Shown here piece by piece: positions 1-10,785 of a stretch of DNA of 64,000 nucleotides. This DNA comes from Torymus aiolomorphi (lineage: Eukaryota; Arthropoda; Insecta; Hymenoptera; Torymidae). The translations under genes were made by a program, and so were the position numbers. Position 1 is the stretch's first letter. Each line of letters begins with the position of its first letter. Below the pieces are notes generated by a model. The model was given only the letters and a program-made list of their open reading frames with translations, had not been told where the DNA came from and did no database searches. The stretch covers positions 87,875,948-87,939,947 of the forward strand of contig CM070873.1 of assembly GCA_036365515.1 (NCBI GenBank), read 5' to 3'.

Positions 1-357
1 AAGGGAGTCATGTAGACATGAAAAAATAAGCAAAAAGATTATTTAAATAATTTTTAAACCCAAGTAGCCGGGGGATAGGAGGCCCACGCATATAGGGGAC
101 TTGAATTATAAAGTTTAAGAATTTTTGAATTAAAAGTCTTGCTTACCTCGCACGTCTACGTAACTCCGTTATATGCGTGGACTTCATATTCCCGGCCTAC
201 TTGGGTTTAAAAATTATTTAAATAATCGTTTTGCTTATTTTTTCATGTCTACATAACTCCCTTATATGCGTGGACCTCATATCCCCCGCTTACTTGGGTT
301 TAAAAATTATTTAAATAATCGTCCCGTACACTGACGCACGTCTACGTAACTCCATTA
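1..357. repeat. ~94-bp satellite-like repeat block, left copy
   Basis: Repeats share the core TATGCGTGGAC, a CTACTTGGGTTTAAAAATT segment and the palindrome TTATTTAAATAA. The first ~110 bases run in reverse orientation and the rest run forward, so the block is partly head to head. The same unit forms a longer array at 8640-9405, and more of it lies just right of the MITE at 610-635. No coding function is seen. Confidence 0.75.
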
Positions 358-609
358 CACTGAGAGAAAAAAAAAGTTAAGAGTATCGGACAAAGCCAAG
401 TTACGAACAAACGGATACTATCCAGTACGCTGCACCAGAGACTTCGGTAGCCACTACCGGACTAAGCCCATTTGTCTGTAGTAAACATAACCTCTTCGGT
501 AGTTACTACCGAGTTCATCCGGTGGCTACTACCAAACATACCAAACCGGAGTAATTCGGTTCCCTGTACCAGAGTCTTTGGTGGACACCACCTTTTTTTT
601 CTCTCAGTG
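358..609. mobile_element. 252-bp MITE with TA target duplication (Tc1/mariner-like)
   Basis: The ends are inverted: CACTGAGAGAAAAAAAA on the left and its complement on the right. The element is bracketed by TA (356-357 and 610-611). Removing the element and one TA restores the satellite unit ...CCATTATATGCGTGG, which matches the neighbouring units, so the insertion boundary is seen directly. The interior holds several GGTAG-N4-CTACC palindromes. It encodes no protein; TA duplication is known for the Tc1/mariner group. Confidence 0.85.
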
Positions 610-635
610 TATATGCGTGGATTCATGTCCCCTAG

Positions 636-1236
636 CATTTTTGTTTATTGCTCAAAATCGCCATCGAAAAGGTAATTTTGAGCCAAAAAATTGCCAGTCG
701 CCAAATCTACAACGCGTGTCGCCAAATGAGTAAAAAAATCGCTGTTTTGGCTACAAATCGCGACACCTTAATTAGATCAAAACCATTGCAATAAAATATC
801 GACACGGAACCTGAACTATATAGTTAAAGATACTTCTTTTTTGAAAATAACAAAAGGCAGCCAATCTTATTGTTTAAATAATGTAATGGAACCAAACATT
901 TATTTGGCAGTAGATAGTTTACTAAATAGCAACGATTTAGTAGAGTTTTTTTTTCTAGTGCAATTCTGTTTTCAGAGTAAGTATATGCATGATTTTAAGA
1001 ACAATCTATAAACATAACTTGAAAGAAATACCGCGCGTTTTCGCCAGCCAATGAGCGCTTGTTGTACTGCGCATGCGCAACCTTCTCTGCATTAATTAAT
1101 GCCACAACAACCTCTGTCGAAACAAAACATCGCTCATACTATTCTTCGTATCGTCTTGCCATTTGTCGTGTTTCACTGTTTATACTCCCTGATTGTACAT
1201 TCTACATTTCTACTACAGATTTGAAATAAATACAGC
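636..1236. other. No recognised gene; upstream flank of the hAT gene
   Basis: This stretch holds no recognisable reading frame. It contains AT-rich sequence and a short GC-richer part near 1020-1090. It may include the 5' end and promoter of the hAT element, but I could not identify terminal inverted repeats or an 8-bp duplication. Confidence 0.4.
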
Positions 1237-3130
1237 ATGGGTAAATGGGGAAAGTATTTGAAACATTATAATTCTCAATGGGAAAAGGAAGAAGCGTTTA
1301 AACGTAAGTTAATTTACTCTTTATGAGTGATATTTTTATATACGACTTAGCTTTTGATAGGTTATAACCTATAAGTTATAACTTGCGCGAGATATGCATG
1401 CCAATGTTTATCTTTGCAGATATTTTTCTTCTTCTCATTGAAAATAGTAACATTAAAAATAATGATTACAGTGAGAGTCTGACGTAATTTTACATATTTT
1501 TTAATGTGATACGATGATTCGCTTATAGATTGGCTTAGGGCTGCGAGTGAGGAGGACGTTGCAAATGGCAAACAAGAAGCGTATTGTATTCTGTGTAAAA
1601 AGAACCTACGAGCACATCGCCACGATTTAAGTGTACATAAAAAAACTGCCACACACGAGCATAAGGAACGAAGTCTAAATAAACAGGAGCAACCAAACTT
1701 ACATAAGTTCAGTAGGTGAAAATAATTTGAAATGGCTATAATAAAGTACTTAGAAAAAAAGGTTACTATTAAACTTTCGATTAATAGTATATTACGCACC
1801 TAGGGAGTAAAAGTAAAGAATGTAAATTGTCACCCTCGCTTTCGGCTCGTGACAAAATGCGATCTGAGGCATTCTTTATTTTCTCCCGTGGTGCGTATAC
1901 TATTTTTTTCCTGGTGAGGCCGAAAATACAGCCTTTGCGATCGGGCGCCGGGAGCAAAAGTGGTACTTTCGGCCCGCTAGGCAAAAAAAGACTTTATTTT
2001 GCTTCTTATCTCTAAATTTATTTATAGTGCATGATATATAATACTTAATCTATGTTGATTAACTTGGTTTTAGGTTGCTTTAATATTAGTGAAGAAAAAA
2101 AGTTCACTGAACTTAAACTAGCAATGTATATCGCAACGTATTGTTCTGTAACGAGCATGGATCATCTTAGAGAAATTTTAAGAGAACTGGGCAAAGGAAG
2201 CTCACTGGAAAATATAAAAATGCATCGAACAAAGTGCTCTAGACTGATTGAGCCTGTGGTTGCTCCAGAATTTTTAAAAGAATTGGTTCAGGATATCGGA
2301 GATTCCCCCTACGCGTTAATTGTAGATGAGGCCTCTGACGTCTCTGTGACAAAATTTATGGGCATATGTATTCGTTATTTTAGCAAAAAACGTGAAAGAT
2401 TTGTGACTGATTTTTTAGGTTTAGTACAACTTACAAATTGCACAGGGAGTGCTTTGGCTGATGCCGCTAAAGAATATTTAAAAGCCGTAAAAATTCCATT
2501 GCAGCTACTTCATTCAGTTGGTACGGATGGTGCTTCAGCAATGGTTGGCGAACGTAATTCTTTTTATACTCATATGAAGAAGGATGTACCAAATTTGATT
2601 TTACTCAAGTGCGTGTGTCATTCTCTTGATAAATGCGCGGAGTACGCCTTAAAAAAAATGCCAGATGAGTTACATCATATTCTTTCGCAAACTCATAACT
2701 GGTTTGGTTATAGCGTGAAAAGATGGGACGAATATGTTCTTTATTATAAGGTAAAGTTTTTCAATAAGCATCGTTGAATCAATATCTTACTTAATTTAAA
2801 ACAATTTTAATGTGGTTAAAATTTTAGACAATAAATGATGGAAAACCACCCAAAAAAATACTAGCTATCTACAACTCGTTGGCTGATATGGTTGCCAGTT
2901 ACAGAAGTCATTCTAGAGCAGTGGAATGAACTCCGAGAGTTTTTTGCTCTTTGACAAAGTAATTATGCGGCCTCTGACATTGCTCGGCTGATGAATAATA
3001 AGAATAATAAACTTTACTTGGTAATGATGAAAACAATACTGACAGGCATAGCGAAAACCAATTTTGCATTTCAACAAACAAATGCTTACGTAACTAAGCT
3101 CTACTCGGATCTTCAAAGACTTACCTTCTC
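1237..3130 (+). pseudogene. hAT transposase, 5' exons (ZBED-like family), interrupted
   Basis: Four exons are visible. Exon 1 is 1237-1303 and starts at ATG (MGKWGKYLKHYNSQW), followed by GTAAGT. Exon 2 is 1529-1711 and has a BED-like finger (CILC ... HRHDLSVHKK). Exon 3 is 2074-2750, and exon 4 starts at 2828. Exon 3 encodes the family core: VDEASDVS, GTDGASAMVG and LLKCVCHSLDKCA. These recall the RNase H-like catalytic region of hAT proteins of the ZBED/SCAND3-like group, which bind element ends and cut DNA. Exon 4 reads TRWLIWLPVTEVILEQWNEL after a one-base frameshift near 2870, and has an in-frame TGA at 2952-2954. The gene stops at about 3130, where other elements begin, and resumes at about 7461. 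The lesions show it is dead. The exact 5' end and the splice choices are my inference. Confidence 0.85.
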
Positions 3131-3599
3131 CTCACTGAGAGAAATGTCTTGGTAATCCCATAATTTAACATGGTAGCCGCTAGCCAAATGATTACCGTTG
3201 AGTCAGCCAGAGTAGCCATAACCAAAAACAAATCGTAAAGGTAAAATGATAGGCATTACTCAATTGTGAGTAGTGGTAACTATCAATACGATAGCCGTAA
3301 CCGATTTTGTAGTAGCGTCGATAAATTATTTTTTCTACGTTATAAGAAAACGTAGAAAAAATTAATAGTATAAAATGTTATTTTAATATACATTTGACCC
3401 TCTGTCACTCATAAACTATGTGTGAAAAAAATCTGAAAAAATTCAGGAACATTTATGGGGTTGTTACAGAGAACGACCCATATATAAAACATAGGTATTA
3501 TATGTATTTATAATATTAATATTCATACAAAATTTGGTTCGAGTTTCTGGTGGTATAGAAGAAATGTATATATAAGAGACGAAATAATTGAAACAAAAC
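3131..3599. other. GGTA-rich MITE-like remnant plus AT-rich spacer
   Basis: At about 3133 the sequence reads CACTGAGAGAAATGTCTTGG, close to the ends of the MITEs at 358 and 5713, followed by many GGTA/TACC motifs up to about 3310. I see neither a matching right end nor a TA on the left. It is probably a truncated or fused relative lying between the broken hAT gene and the second transposon. The remainder is AT-rich without a gene. Confidence 0.45.
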
Positions 3600-5712
3600 T
3601 CATTTATTTAAAATTACATAGTTTTGACAATTAAATGCATAAATAATAGAAGTGGGAAAAATGTTATATAACGTATCGTATAATATAATGTCCCATTCAT
3701 CTAAAGACTGTTCTATTACGTGTGCTCGAACATGGCATGAAAAGTTTGTTTTTAATCGCCTTACTATAAAGAATATTTTCTTATCCTTACTTAAAATACA
3801 TTCAATTTGTCCAAATGTTAGAGTATTTTGATACACTGCTATGTTTAAAACCATTTTTGGTTTGCACATTAGTCCTTTTATTTGTACAAATTGGTGTTTC
3901 AAATGTGACGAAAAATAATCTTCAAATTGTTGAATCTTTTTTATCTTCCTTTCCTAATGATATATTATCAATTAAACCTACATTTTTATACAATCTATGA
4001 GACAATTGCAACTGGTGACTTACGGCTAGAGTATGAGGTAAATTAATTCTTGATGTACTTAATTTTGCAACTTCTTTAGATTCTTGATGCTTAGATTCAT
4101 ATCGCATACATGAAACATTTTTCAGTAGATCTACAGAACGCATTATACGATGATAATGGAGCATGACATGGAATTTAAATTTTAAGGTTTGATCAAACAA
4201 CGTTATAAATAATTGAGTAATTTCTTGTGCTAAAATTTCGATAGCATCAAAGTCTTCCGTCGCATATGATCTTTTATGCAATATATCTATGAATTCAGAT
4301 AATTTTTTGTTAATTTCCCAATGTTTATGATCTTCAGATATAAGGTCACCGATAATTATTCCAAAATGTTTAGTAAATGTTATTGTTTTCGATGATGAAT
4401 AGCCTAAATTATTTTGTTCTAATTTCTCTTTTTTTAAAAATGAAGGTCTATTTTCGCCCTCTGTTAAGCCAAAATCAAATCCTCCGATTCTAGAATTTAA
4501 GACATCCAATGTAAAAACTTTAGTTTTTATATAATGTAAAATTAAATTGCATAACACATAGAGACACGTTCCCTCGTACAAATCGTGCATTATATCGCAT
4601 ACGTAATTTTCTACCATGTGGTATGATGTTAGACAATGAAAAATACACTCATCCCAAATACCTGTCTGAGAAACATCATTTAATTTTACATCGCTGTTAT
4701 ACTGAGCATGAGTACGCAATATTGAGGTATTTTTTTGTACGCATTTTTGGAGTTCATCTTTTGCAATTTTACAAATACGACACGAATATCTTGCTACAAA
4801 ACATTTAACAAATCCGCAAATTTTGTGTACGCCTAAATTATCTCCAATTATCAACGCCAAACAAATAAAAATTTTTTTCCCAGAAGCTGTAACATAGACT
4901 GGTTCAGATTCTAATTGTTTCAACTCATCTATAAGAGGCTGAAACGTTTTCTGATTGCCAAATTGATCTCGGTCAACATCTCGAAAAAGAAGAGTCAAAA
5001 AAATATTTTCAAGTTTTGATAAAAATTGCGGTGGCATACAAAGTAATGAAAAATAGACTGCACCTATTTTGTACGGACCAGCATGAGCTCCGCATGGATC
5101 ATTTGGTTCAAATTCATCAAAGTATACCAGTAACGGTATAACTATTTTGTTCGGATACAGTGGCTTAATTTTGTTTTTAAACAAATCAGCTTGCATAAAA
5201 CTAGTGATATCAGTAGAATCATTTTGCACGTTATTAAAATATTTCAGAATAGTGTCTATAAAAGTTGGTATCGTAAATAAAGCTTTTAAAACTTGTGTAA
5301 TTGAGACATGTTGACCGCAGTTACATTTTCTTGAAGTATCTGAAATGTGCCCTCTATACGACGCGTAACTTCAACTTGGCCTATAACATAGGTAGTTGGC
5401 TCAATATAAAATCCATTATTAGAAAGATATTGTAGCCTCTTATATTCGGTTCGCACATCATCAAATGTAGTCTTTGAGACCGCAAATATTTGATCGAATT
5501 GAATCCTTTCTTGGTTAGTCAGTTTGGAATAAAAAATATGTGAAACTTGTAATTTCAATTCATTAAGCAGTTATTCGTCGATAAAACATTTTGTCGCATC
5601 TATAACATACTGCATAAGATTGCGAGGCATAGATTTACTTAATAAATTTATAGCATACGATGTGCCACATTCTCTTACTTTTCTTTCATAGTCGTAGATA
5701 CTCATAACAGTA

Positions 5713-6433
5713 CACGGAGAGAAATTTTGTAGTGAAAATTACAAATATTCGAGGCAAAATTACCAGTTTCTATGGTAATGGATGGACAGACTGACAATTT
5801 CAAACTTTTTACCAAAGTGCCTTGGTAAAATTTTTTTTTAGTTAATTTAAATTAAAAAAATTAACTTGTTTTATCTATATTAATGGATATATAGTATTTT
5901 AATATAGAAATAGAAACAGAAACAAGGATGAAAAAACATTAAACTGAAAAAAAATTTTTACGGAAGCGGGATTCGATCCGACGATCTTTGGGTTGAGAGT
6001 CCGACGTTCTACCGACTGCGCCACGGAAGCTGTTACCAACAGTTATTTGTATCGCCGTTATTACTTACTGAAAATATGTGTATTGTTTTCATTTTAACGT
6101 CGCGCACGCCTCTAGTATCAATCTTCTGAAACACAATAATGCGCAGTGCGCATGCGCGAATACACAAATAACAGGTTATTTGGCAAAATTTATCAGTTTT
6201 CTTCAGTAAAAATTCTTAGGTTACCCTGTAAAAATGACTAGATCTCAATTTTTACCAGTGTGTCTGGTAATTTTTATTCCGATAATTTGGTATTTTTTTT
6301 AAGTGGTTATGGTAGTTTTTCCTGGGAAACTTATAAATTGTATTAGAAACCTGGGAATATCATGGCTTTTGACAGTCTATCCATGCACTACCAAGGCACC
6401 TTGGTAATTTTTACTCTAAAATTTCTCTCCGTG
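5713..6433. mobile_element. 721-bp MITE with TA target duplication
   Basis: Inverted ends CACGGAGAGAAATTTT and its complement are bracketed by TA at 5711-5712 and 6434-6435. Without the element and one TA, the minus-strand reading frame of the host transposon gene runs straight through. Subterminal GGTAATTTTTAC motifs occur on both sides. The ends resemble those of the 358-609 MITE, so the two are likely relatives. A tRNA-like segment lies inside at 5961-6030. Confidence 0.85.
5961..6030 (-). other. tRNA-like module (Pol III A and B boxes) inside a MITE
   Basis: On the minus strand the segment has an A-box-like TGGCGCAGTCGG and a B-box-like GATCGAATCCC at tRNA spacing. The two ends (GCTTCCG and GCTTCCG) are direct repeats, not complements, so the acceptor stem cannot form. 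The anticodon arm is also poor. It is a tRNA-derived relic or a SINE head, not a working tRNA. Confidence 0.6.
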
Positions 6434-6749
6434 TATTTTGAGCGGTAGAGTTTTCGAGTACATTTTGACTATTCGAACTTACATTACTTATATCGTTTGT
6501 GATAGCTGAATCATTTAAACAAAATTTTTTTAATTTTCTTTGATGTATCGATGGACACTGGTTTGAGTCAGCATTTGCGTGACTATCTAAATGTCGTTTG
6601 AAAGAATGAATATTTTGGTATGTACGTGTGCAACCTTTTATTTTGCATAAGAAACGATCACAATTTTTTAACTTATGATTGTTTTTATAATGATCGATTA
6701 AGGAACCAGATTCTGTAAATACTGAAGAGCAAACATGACAGTGAAACAT

Positions 6750-7129
6750 ACTTGTGAGAATACTATTAACGTCCTATGTCTAGATATATTATATTTTGTT
6801 ATTATACTAATAAATAAATCTTTGATATTATATTTAACAGTGTTTCACTTAAATGATTATTTACACATCTTTTTCCAATTTTGAATATTATAGTTAACAA
6901 TCGTAATATAAGTTTACTCGCAAGTCTATATAAATTTTAATTATTCTATATCATATGTCGATAACTGAACTAGTAATACATTAAATAACCAAATGTTAAA
7001 ATATTGAATTATTTTTGTAGGTCTAACTTTCTTAAGATGTCTATCAATTTTTTACTTCTTACGTCCTTGATAGCACTATTTTTGTAACACCAATCTTGGA
7101 GCAAAAACCAGGCTTGCTCGCATTCTGGA
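6750..7129. other. AT-rich spacer, no gene seen
   Basis: This lies upstream of the minus-strand transposon gene and is AT-rich without a recognisable reading frame or terminal repeat. It may hold that element's 5' end. Confidence 0.35.
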
Positions 7130-7455
7130 TATGTGAAATACCGACATAATTTCCAAACATGGATATCTCATGAAAATACCAATAGAATCGTCCAAAAAAA
7201 AATCTGAGTATAGTATTAACATATACGGAGCGCTTGACATTCGTGTTTTTCCAAAAAAATGATGAGAATTTATTTAATTAAATAAAAACCGTACTGTCGG
7301 TAAGTAGAAATCTGCAATTAAGTTACTTTTCAAACATGGATATCTCATGAAAATACCAATAGAATCACAAAAAAAAAATCTGAATATAGTGTTTACGTGT
7401 ACGGAGCGCTTGACGTTCGTCTTTTTCCAAATAAACGTTTAAATGTTGATTTAAA
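7130..7455. repeat. Dispersed repeat with two ~180-bp units, shared with window end
   Basis: The phrase CATGGATATCTCATGAAAAT occurs near 7157 and again near 7334. ACGGAGCGCTTGAC and TTTATTTAATTAAATAAAA also recur. A diverged copy occupies 63720-64000. It abuts the resumption of the hAT reading frame at about 7461. Confidence 0.65.
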
Positions 7456-7460
7456 AAATA

Positions 7461-8493
7461 TTGAAATTCACGGTTTCACATGGCCTTAAGGCAGCTCTTG
7501 CTGATCCTGCTAATCATCGGCCCCCGGATAATCTTATATTAGGTAACAATTTCACGCAATTGTTATCGGTTTCAAAATTGAACGACGAAAACCAGGCTCT
7601 TTTGTTTCAAACATGTGGCCAGTATATGCTCTGCCTCTGCAATCAATTAATTGACAGGATGCCTTCAAATTTAGCTTCAATTGAAAAGCTGAAGTTTCTA
7701 TCCCCACATTTAGTTCTTACTAAAGTGAATAGACCTATACTGCAACAATTACCAATTGAGTTGGCAGGTATTTCAAAACTAAACCATACTTTCACATGTA
7801 TTATTTTAAAGCTTTTTATTATTAACTTACTGCATTTAATACATTTATATAGATTCATCTGTGGACATCGACGTAATTGAAAATCAATGGCTCGAACTGG
7901 GGACGACATCACTTCTGGATATCTGTTCGCATGCCGAGTTTAACTCGGATATTCGAAGCATGGACATAAATCACTTTTGGGCCTGGTACTAAACTGTAAA
8001 AATTCAGTAGGAGAGCAATCTTTTAGAGAGCTGGCACTATTTGCTTTAAAACTCTTAACATTGCCAGTAAGTAATGTTGTTGTGGAGAGATTATTTAGTG
8101 TGATGAGCTGTATAAAAGACAAACGCAGAAACAAACTGCAGATTGCAATGCTTGAGGCACTACTTCGAATGCGTATCCACACTAAAGTAAGTAAAATAAA
8201 TATTTCCTTATAGTAGTCGTAAAATACTAATCTTTTTGCACAATTTATTTTGATAAAACTATGTTGTTTCTTTTATGAAGGTAGACGGTCACTGCTGCAA
8301 AGAGTTTAAGGCAACGAAAGCAATGCTATCACGATTTAATTCGCAGATCGCGATGTATTCAAGCAGCGAAAAAAAAACTACAACTGAAAAACCCAACAGT
8401 AATGACCAAAATGATGATGTAGAAGACCAAGATTACGATGAATTGATACGCATCTTCAATTCTGAAGGCAATCGCTGTGTCTTAAATGTTTAA
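7461..8493 (+). pseudogene. hAT transposase, 3' exons with dimerisation domain
   Basis: Three exon-like pieces are visible: 7461-7767 (ends at GCAG/GTATTT), 7853-8186 (ends ACTAAA/GTAAGT) and 8281-8493 (stop TAA 8491-8493). The middle piece carries the hAT C-terminal dimerisation motif: SFRELALFALKLLTLPVSN, then VVERLFSVMS and RRNKLQIAMLEALLRMRI. A frameshift near 7983 breaks it. The last piece ends in an acidic tail (NDDVEDQDYDELIRIFNSEG). It continues the gene begun at 1237. Between 3130 and 7461 the protein's middle is displaced by the nested insertions and part may be missing. Confidence 0.8.
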
Positions 8494-8639
8494 CAACATT
8501 TAAAGAAAAAAAATCATTTATTTTTAAAAACAAAAATATTATAGATATTTAAGTTTTTTATTAAATATTATGAATTAATATTATGTTTTATTTTGCGTAG
8601 ACTTAATAGATTTAATTAATTTGCATAGACCTTCCCCAC

Positions 8640-9405
8640 CTTCCCCACCTATTATTTAAATAATCGTTTTGCTTATTTTTTTATGTCTACATGACTCCCT
8701 TATATGCGTGGACCTTATATCCCCCGCATACTTGGGTTTAAAAATTGTTTAAATAATTGTCTTGCTTATTGTTGCACGTCTACGAAATTCCCTAATATGC
8801 GTGGACCTCGCGTCCCCCGGCTACTTGGGTTTAAAAATTATTTAAATAATCGTTTTGCTTATTTTTTCATGTCTACATGACTCCCTTATATGGGTTGACC
8901 CCATATTCTCCGTCTACTTGGGTTTGAAAATTGTTTAAATAATTGTCTTGCTTATTGTTGCACGTTTACGAATTTCCCTAATATGCGTGGACCTCGCGTC
9001 CCTCGGCTACTTGGGTTTTAAAAATGATTTAAATAATCGTTTTGCTTATTGTTGCACGTCTACGAAATTCCCTAATATACGTGGACCTCGCGTTCCCCGG
9101 CTACTTGGGTTTAAAAATTATTTAAATAATCATTTTGCATATTCTCATGTCTACATGACTCCTTTATATGCGTGGACCCATATCCCCCGCCTACTTGGGT
9201 TTAAAAATTGTTTAATAATTGTTTTGCTTATTGTTGCACGTCTACGAAATTCCCTAATATGCGTGGACGTCGCGTCTCCCGGCTACTTGGGTTTAAAAAT
9301 TATTTAAATAATCGCTTTGCTTAGTTTTGCATGTCTACTTGACTCTCTTATATGCGTGGACCCATATCCCCCGCCTACTTGGGTTTAAAAATTTTTTTGA
9401 AATAT
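8640..9405 (+). repeat. ~94-bp tandem repeat array, about eight units
   Basis: Units start near 8664, 8764, 8857, 8951, 9045, 9138, 9226 and 9321. Each carries a CTACTTGGGTTTAAAAATT part, the palindrome TTATTTAAATAA and TATGCGTGGAC. Two sub-types alternate: one with CATGTCTACATGACTCC, the other with GCACGTCTACGAAATTCC. The family is the same as 1-357. Open frames here are a by-product of the repeat. Confidence 0.85.
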
Positions 9406-9690
9406 TCATCGCCTGTTTGCCAGTATGCGACTACTGTTTTAGATGAATTTCGAATCTCCCGCTTATACTCGCTATATTGCGCGCGTGCTATCGGCGGGTT
9501 GCGTTGGCTAACTTCTGGCAACACTGGCGCTAACCTCACGGTGCAATAAACTGCTTATGACACGGATAGGCGTGACAGCGGACTTAGGTAAACGTACTAT
9601 AAAATATCGTACGATACATGTGACTTCAGTGGCCCACAGCACGGCGTGATTTATCATGCCGGGCGCTAACATCACGCCGTGCAATACTAT
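9406..9690. other. Unassigned GC-richer spacer with a short direct repeat
   Basis: The motif GCGCTAAC(A/C)TCACG(C/-)GTGCAAT occurs near 9530 and again near 9664. No gene or terminal repeat is recognised. It adjoins the THAP palindrome. Confidence 0.35.
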
Positions 9691-9864
9691 TATGAAAGGC
9701 TCTTCTGTAGTCACTATTTTCCAGCTGATAAAAAGCTTCGAAAGAAGTGGACAATAGCTTGCAAAATAGGTAAAGCCATAACCCCATACATGTTTATGTG
9801 TGGTGGTCATTTTGCTAAAGAAGCTTACATACCAAGTAAATTAATTTTAATAAAAATTTTATAG
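9679..9864 (+). pseudogene. THAP-domain exon copy, 5' truncated
   Basis: The frame includes HYFPADKKLRKKWTIACKIG and the C-x2-H part CGGHF. It lacks the first zinc-binding cysteine pair because the palindrome ends there. It matches the minus-strand copy at 10286-10047 and adds no independent gene. Confidence 0.65.
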
Positions 9865-10224
9865 TAATTAATAATTATCGTAATTATTATAACAATATTA
9901 AGAATAAAATAATGATTTTTAGCATTGAATCCGCAACGAAAAAAATTAAAACATAATGTTATTAACATTATTTTTTGCGGATTTAATGCTAAAAACCATT
10001 ATTTTATTCTTAATATTGTTATAATTATTACGATAATTATTAATTATTATAAAATTGTTATTAAAATTAAATTACTTGGTATGTAATGGTAATCTTCTTT
10101 AGCAAAATGAGCACCACACACAAACATATATGGGGTTATGGCTTTACCTATCTTGCAAGCTATTGTCCACTTCTTTCGGAGCTTTTTATCAGCTGGAAAA
10201 TAGTGTACAGAAGAGCCTTTCATA
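9691..10224. repeat. Palindrome formed by two head-to-head THAP exon copies
   Basis: The sequence from 9691 to about 9955 is the reverse complement of about 9960-10224, with few differences. Near the axis sits GCATTGAATCCGCAA against TTGCGGATTTAATGC. The coding part of a THAP domain is in each arm, and AT-rich flank is near the axis. It is probably a foldback derivative of a P-element/THAP transposon. Confidence 0.8.
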
Positions 10225-10286
10225 AACTTACATTGGGGTACACTGCACAACTTCGATTTATTTTTTAAACAATTTTTTTGCTCCAT
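10047..10286 (-). CDS. THAP zinc-finger exon (P-element-like DNA-binding domain)
   Basis: Starting at ATG 10286 (MEQKNCLKNKSKLCSVPQCK), the peptide holds a C2CH arrangement: CSVPQC, then HYFPADKKLRKKW, IAC and VCGAHF. This matches the THAP fold used by P-type transposases and host THAP proteins to bind DNA. The AVPTIF box that usually closes the domain is missing. The frame ends shortly after, possibly at a GTAATT splice donor near 10073. No transposase body follows, because the sequence then turns into the other arm of the palindrome. It is likely a fragment; translation is unproven. Confidence 0.6.
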   Translation of the reverse strand: MEQKNCLKNKSKLCSVPQCKFMKGSSVHYFPADKKLRKKWTIACKIGKAITPYMFVCGAHFAKEDYHYIPSNLILITIL

Positions 10287-10712
10287 TTTGTTGATTTTTC
10301 TATTATATTTACGATATGTACACCCATTAGCTCACTTTTCAATTCCGCCACAGAGGGCGCTATCGCTACTTTTAACAAAGAAGATAGATGTAAATAGAAG
10401 CGCAAAGCCTGCAGGGAAATTGAGGCACCCCGAAGAAGTACGCACCCCGACCACGCGCAGCGCGGCAGTCAATTTCTAAATGCTGCGGGAACAGCTGATT
10501 CGTGGTCGGTAATACACCACCCATACCGGCTGCAATGGTAACACGACGTACTTCGTACGTAACATTACAAAATTATTATTTACAAAGATCTGTTATTGCT
10601 ATTGTTATAACAAAACCATAAATAAAATTAATCTAAACTCATACTCCTAAACCCAAATGGGGGAACAACTTATATATTACATACATGTAATACATTCACG
10701 TGAACTCTGTTG

Positions 10713-10785
10713 GTCCTGTGATGGATAGCGCGCGTGCTTACTATCTTTTTGGTTCGGGTTCAAATCCATTATCGGAATTTTTTTT
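10713..10785 (+). other. tRNA-like module, left arm of palindrome
   Basis: The sequence has a D-arm-like GTGATGGATAGCGCGCGTGC and a perfect B-box GGTTCAAATCC at tRNA spacing. The acceptor ends do not pair convincingly. It is a Pol III promoter relic rather than a working tRNA. Confidence 0.5.

Larger units (their letters stand above)
3600..6749 (-). pseudogene. DNA-transposon protein with two C2H2 fingers and a MHDLYEG core
   Basis: Read right to left, it begins at 6749 (MFHCHVCSSVFTESG) with two C2H2 fingers in the first ~60 residues. It is cut by a MITE (5713-6433), continues at about 5710-5286, and has its largest open part at 5229-3922 (435 codons). It finishes in another frame at 3902-3600. 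Landmarks are CGAHAGPYKIGAVYFSL, CDIMHDLYEGTCLYVLCN, FGIIIGDLI and CMRYESKHQESKEVAK. I recall this arrangement from multi-copy proteins of insects and cnidarians thought to come from DNA transposons, possibly CACTA/Plavaka-like. I do not assign a superfamily. Lesions are a stop near 5575, breaks between 5286 and 5229 and near 3910, and the MITE. It sits inside the hAT gene, so it arrived later. Confidence 0.65.

Noticed and set aside
472..675. 67-codon plus-strand frame
   Set aside because: It starts inside the 252-bp MITE and runs into satellite DNA.
5961..6030. A functional tRNA gene
   Set aside because: The acceptor ends are direct, not complementary, and the anticodon arm is poor; the segment lies inside a MITE.
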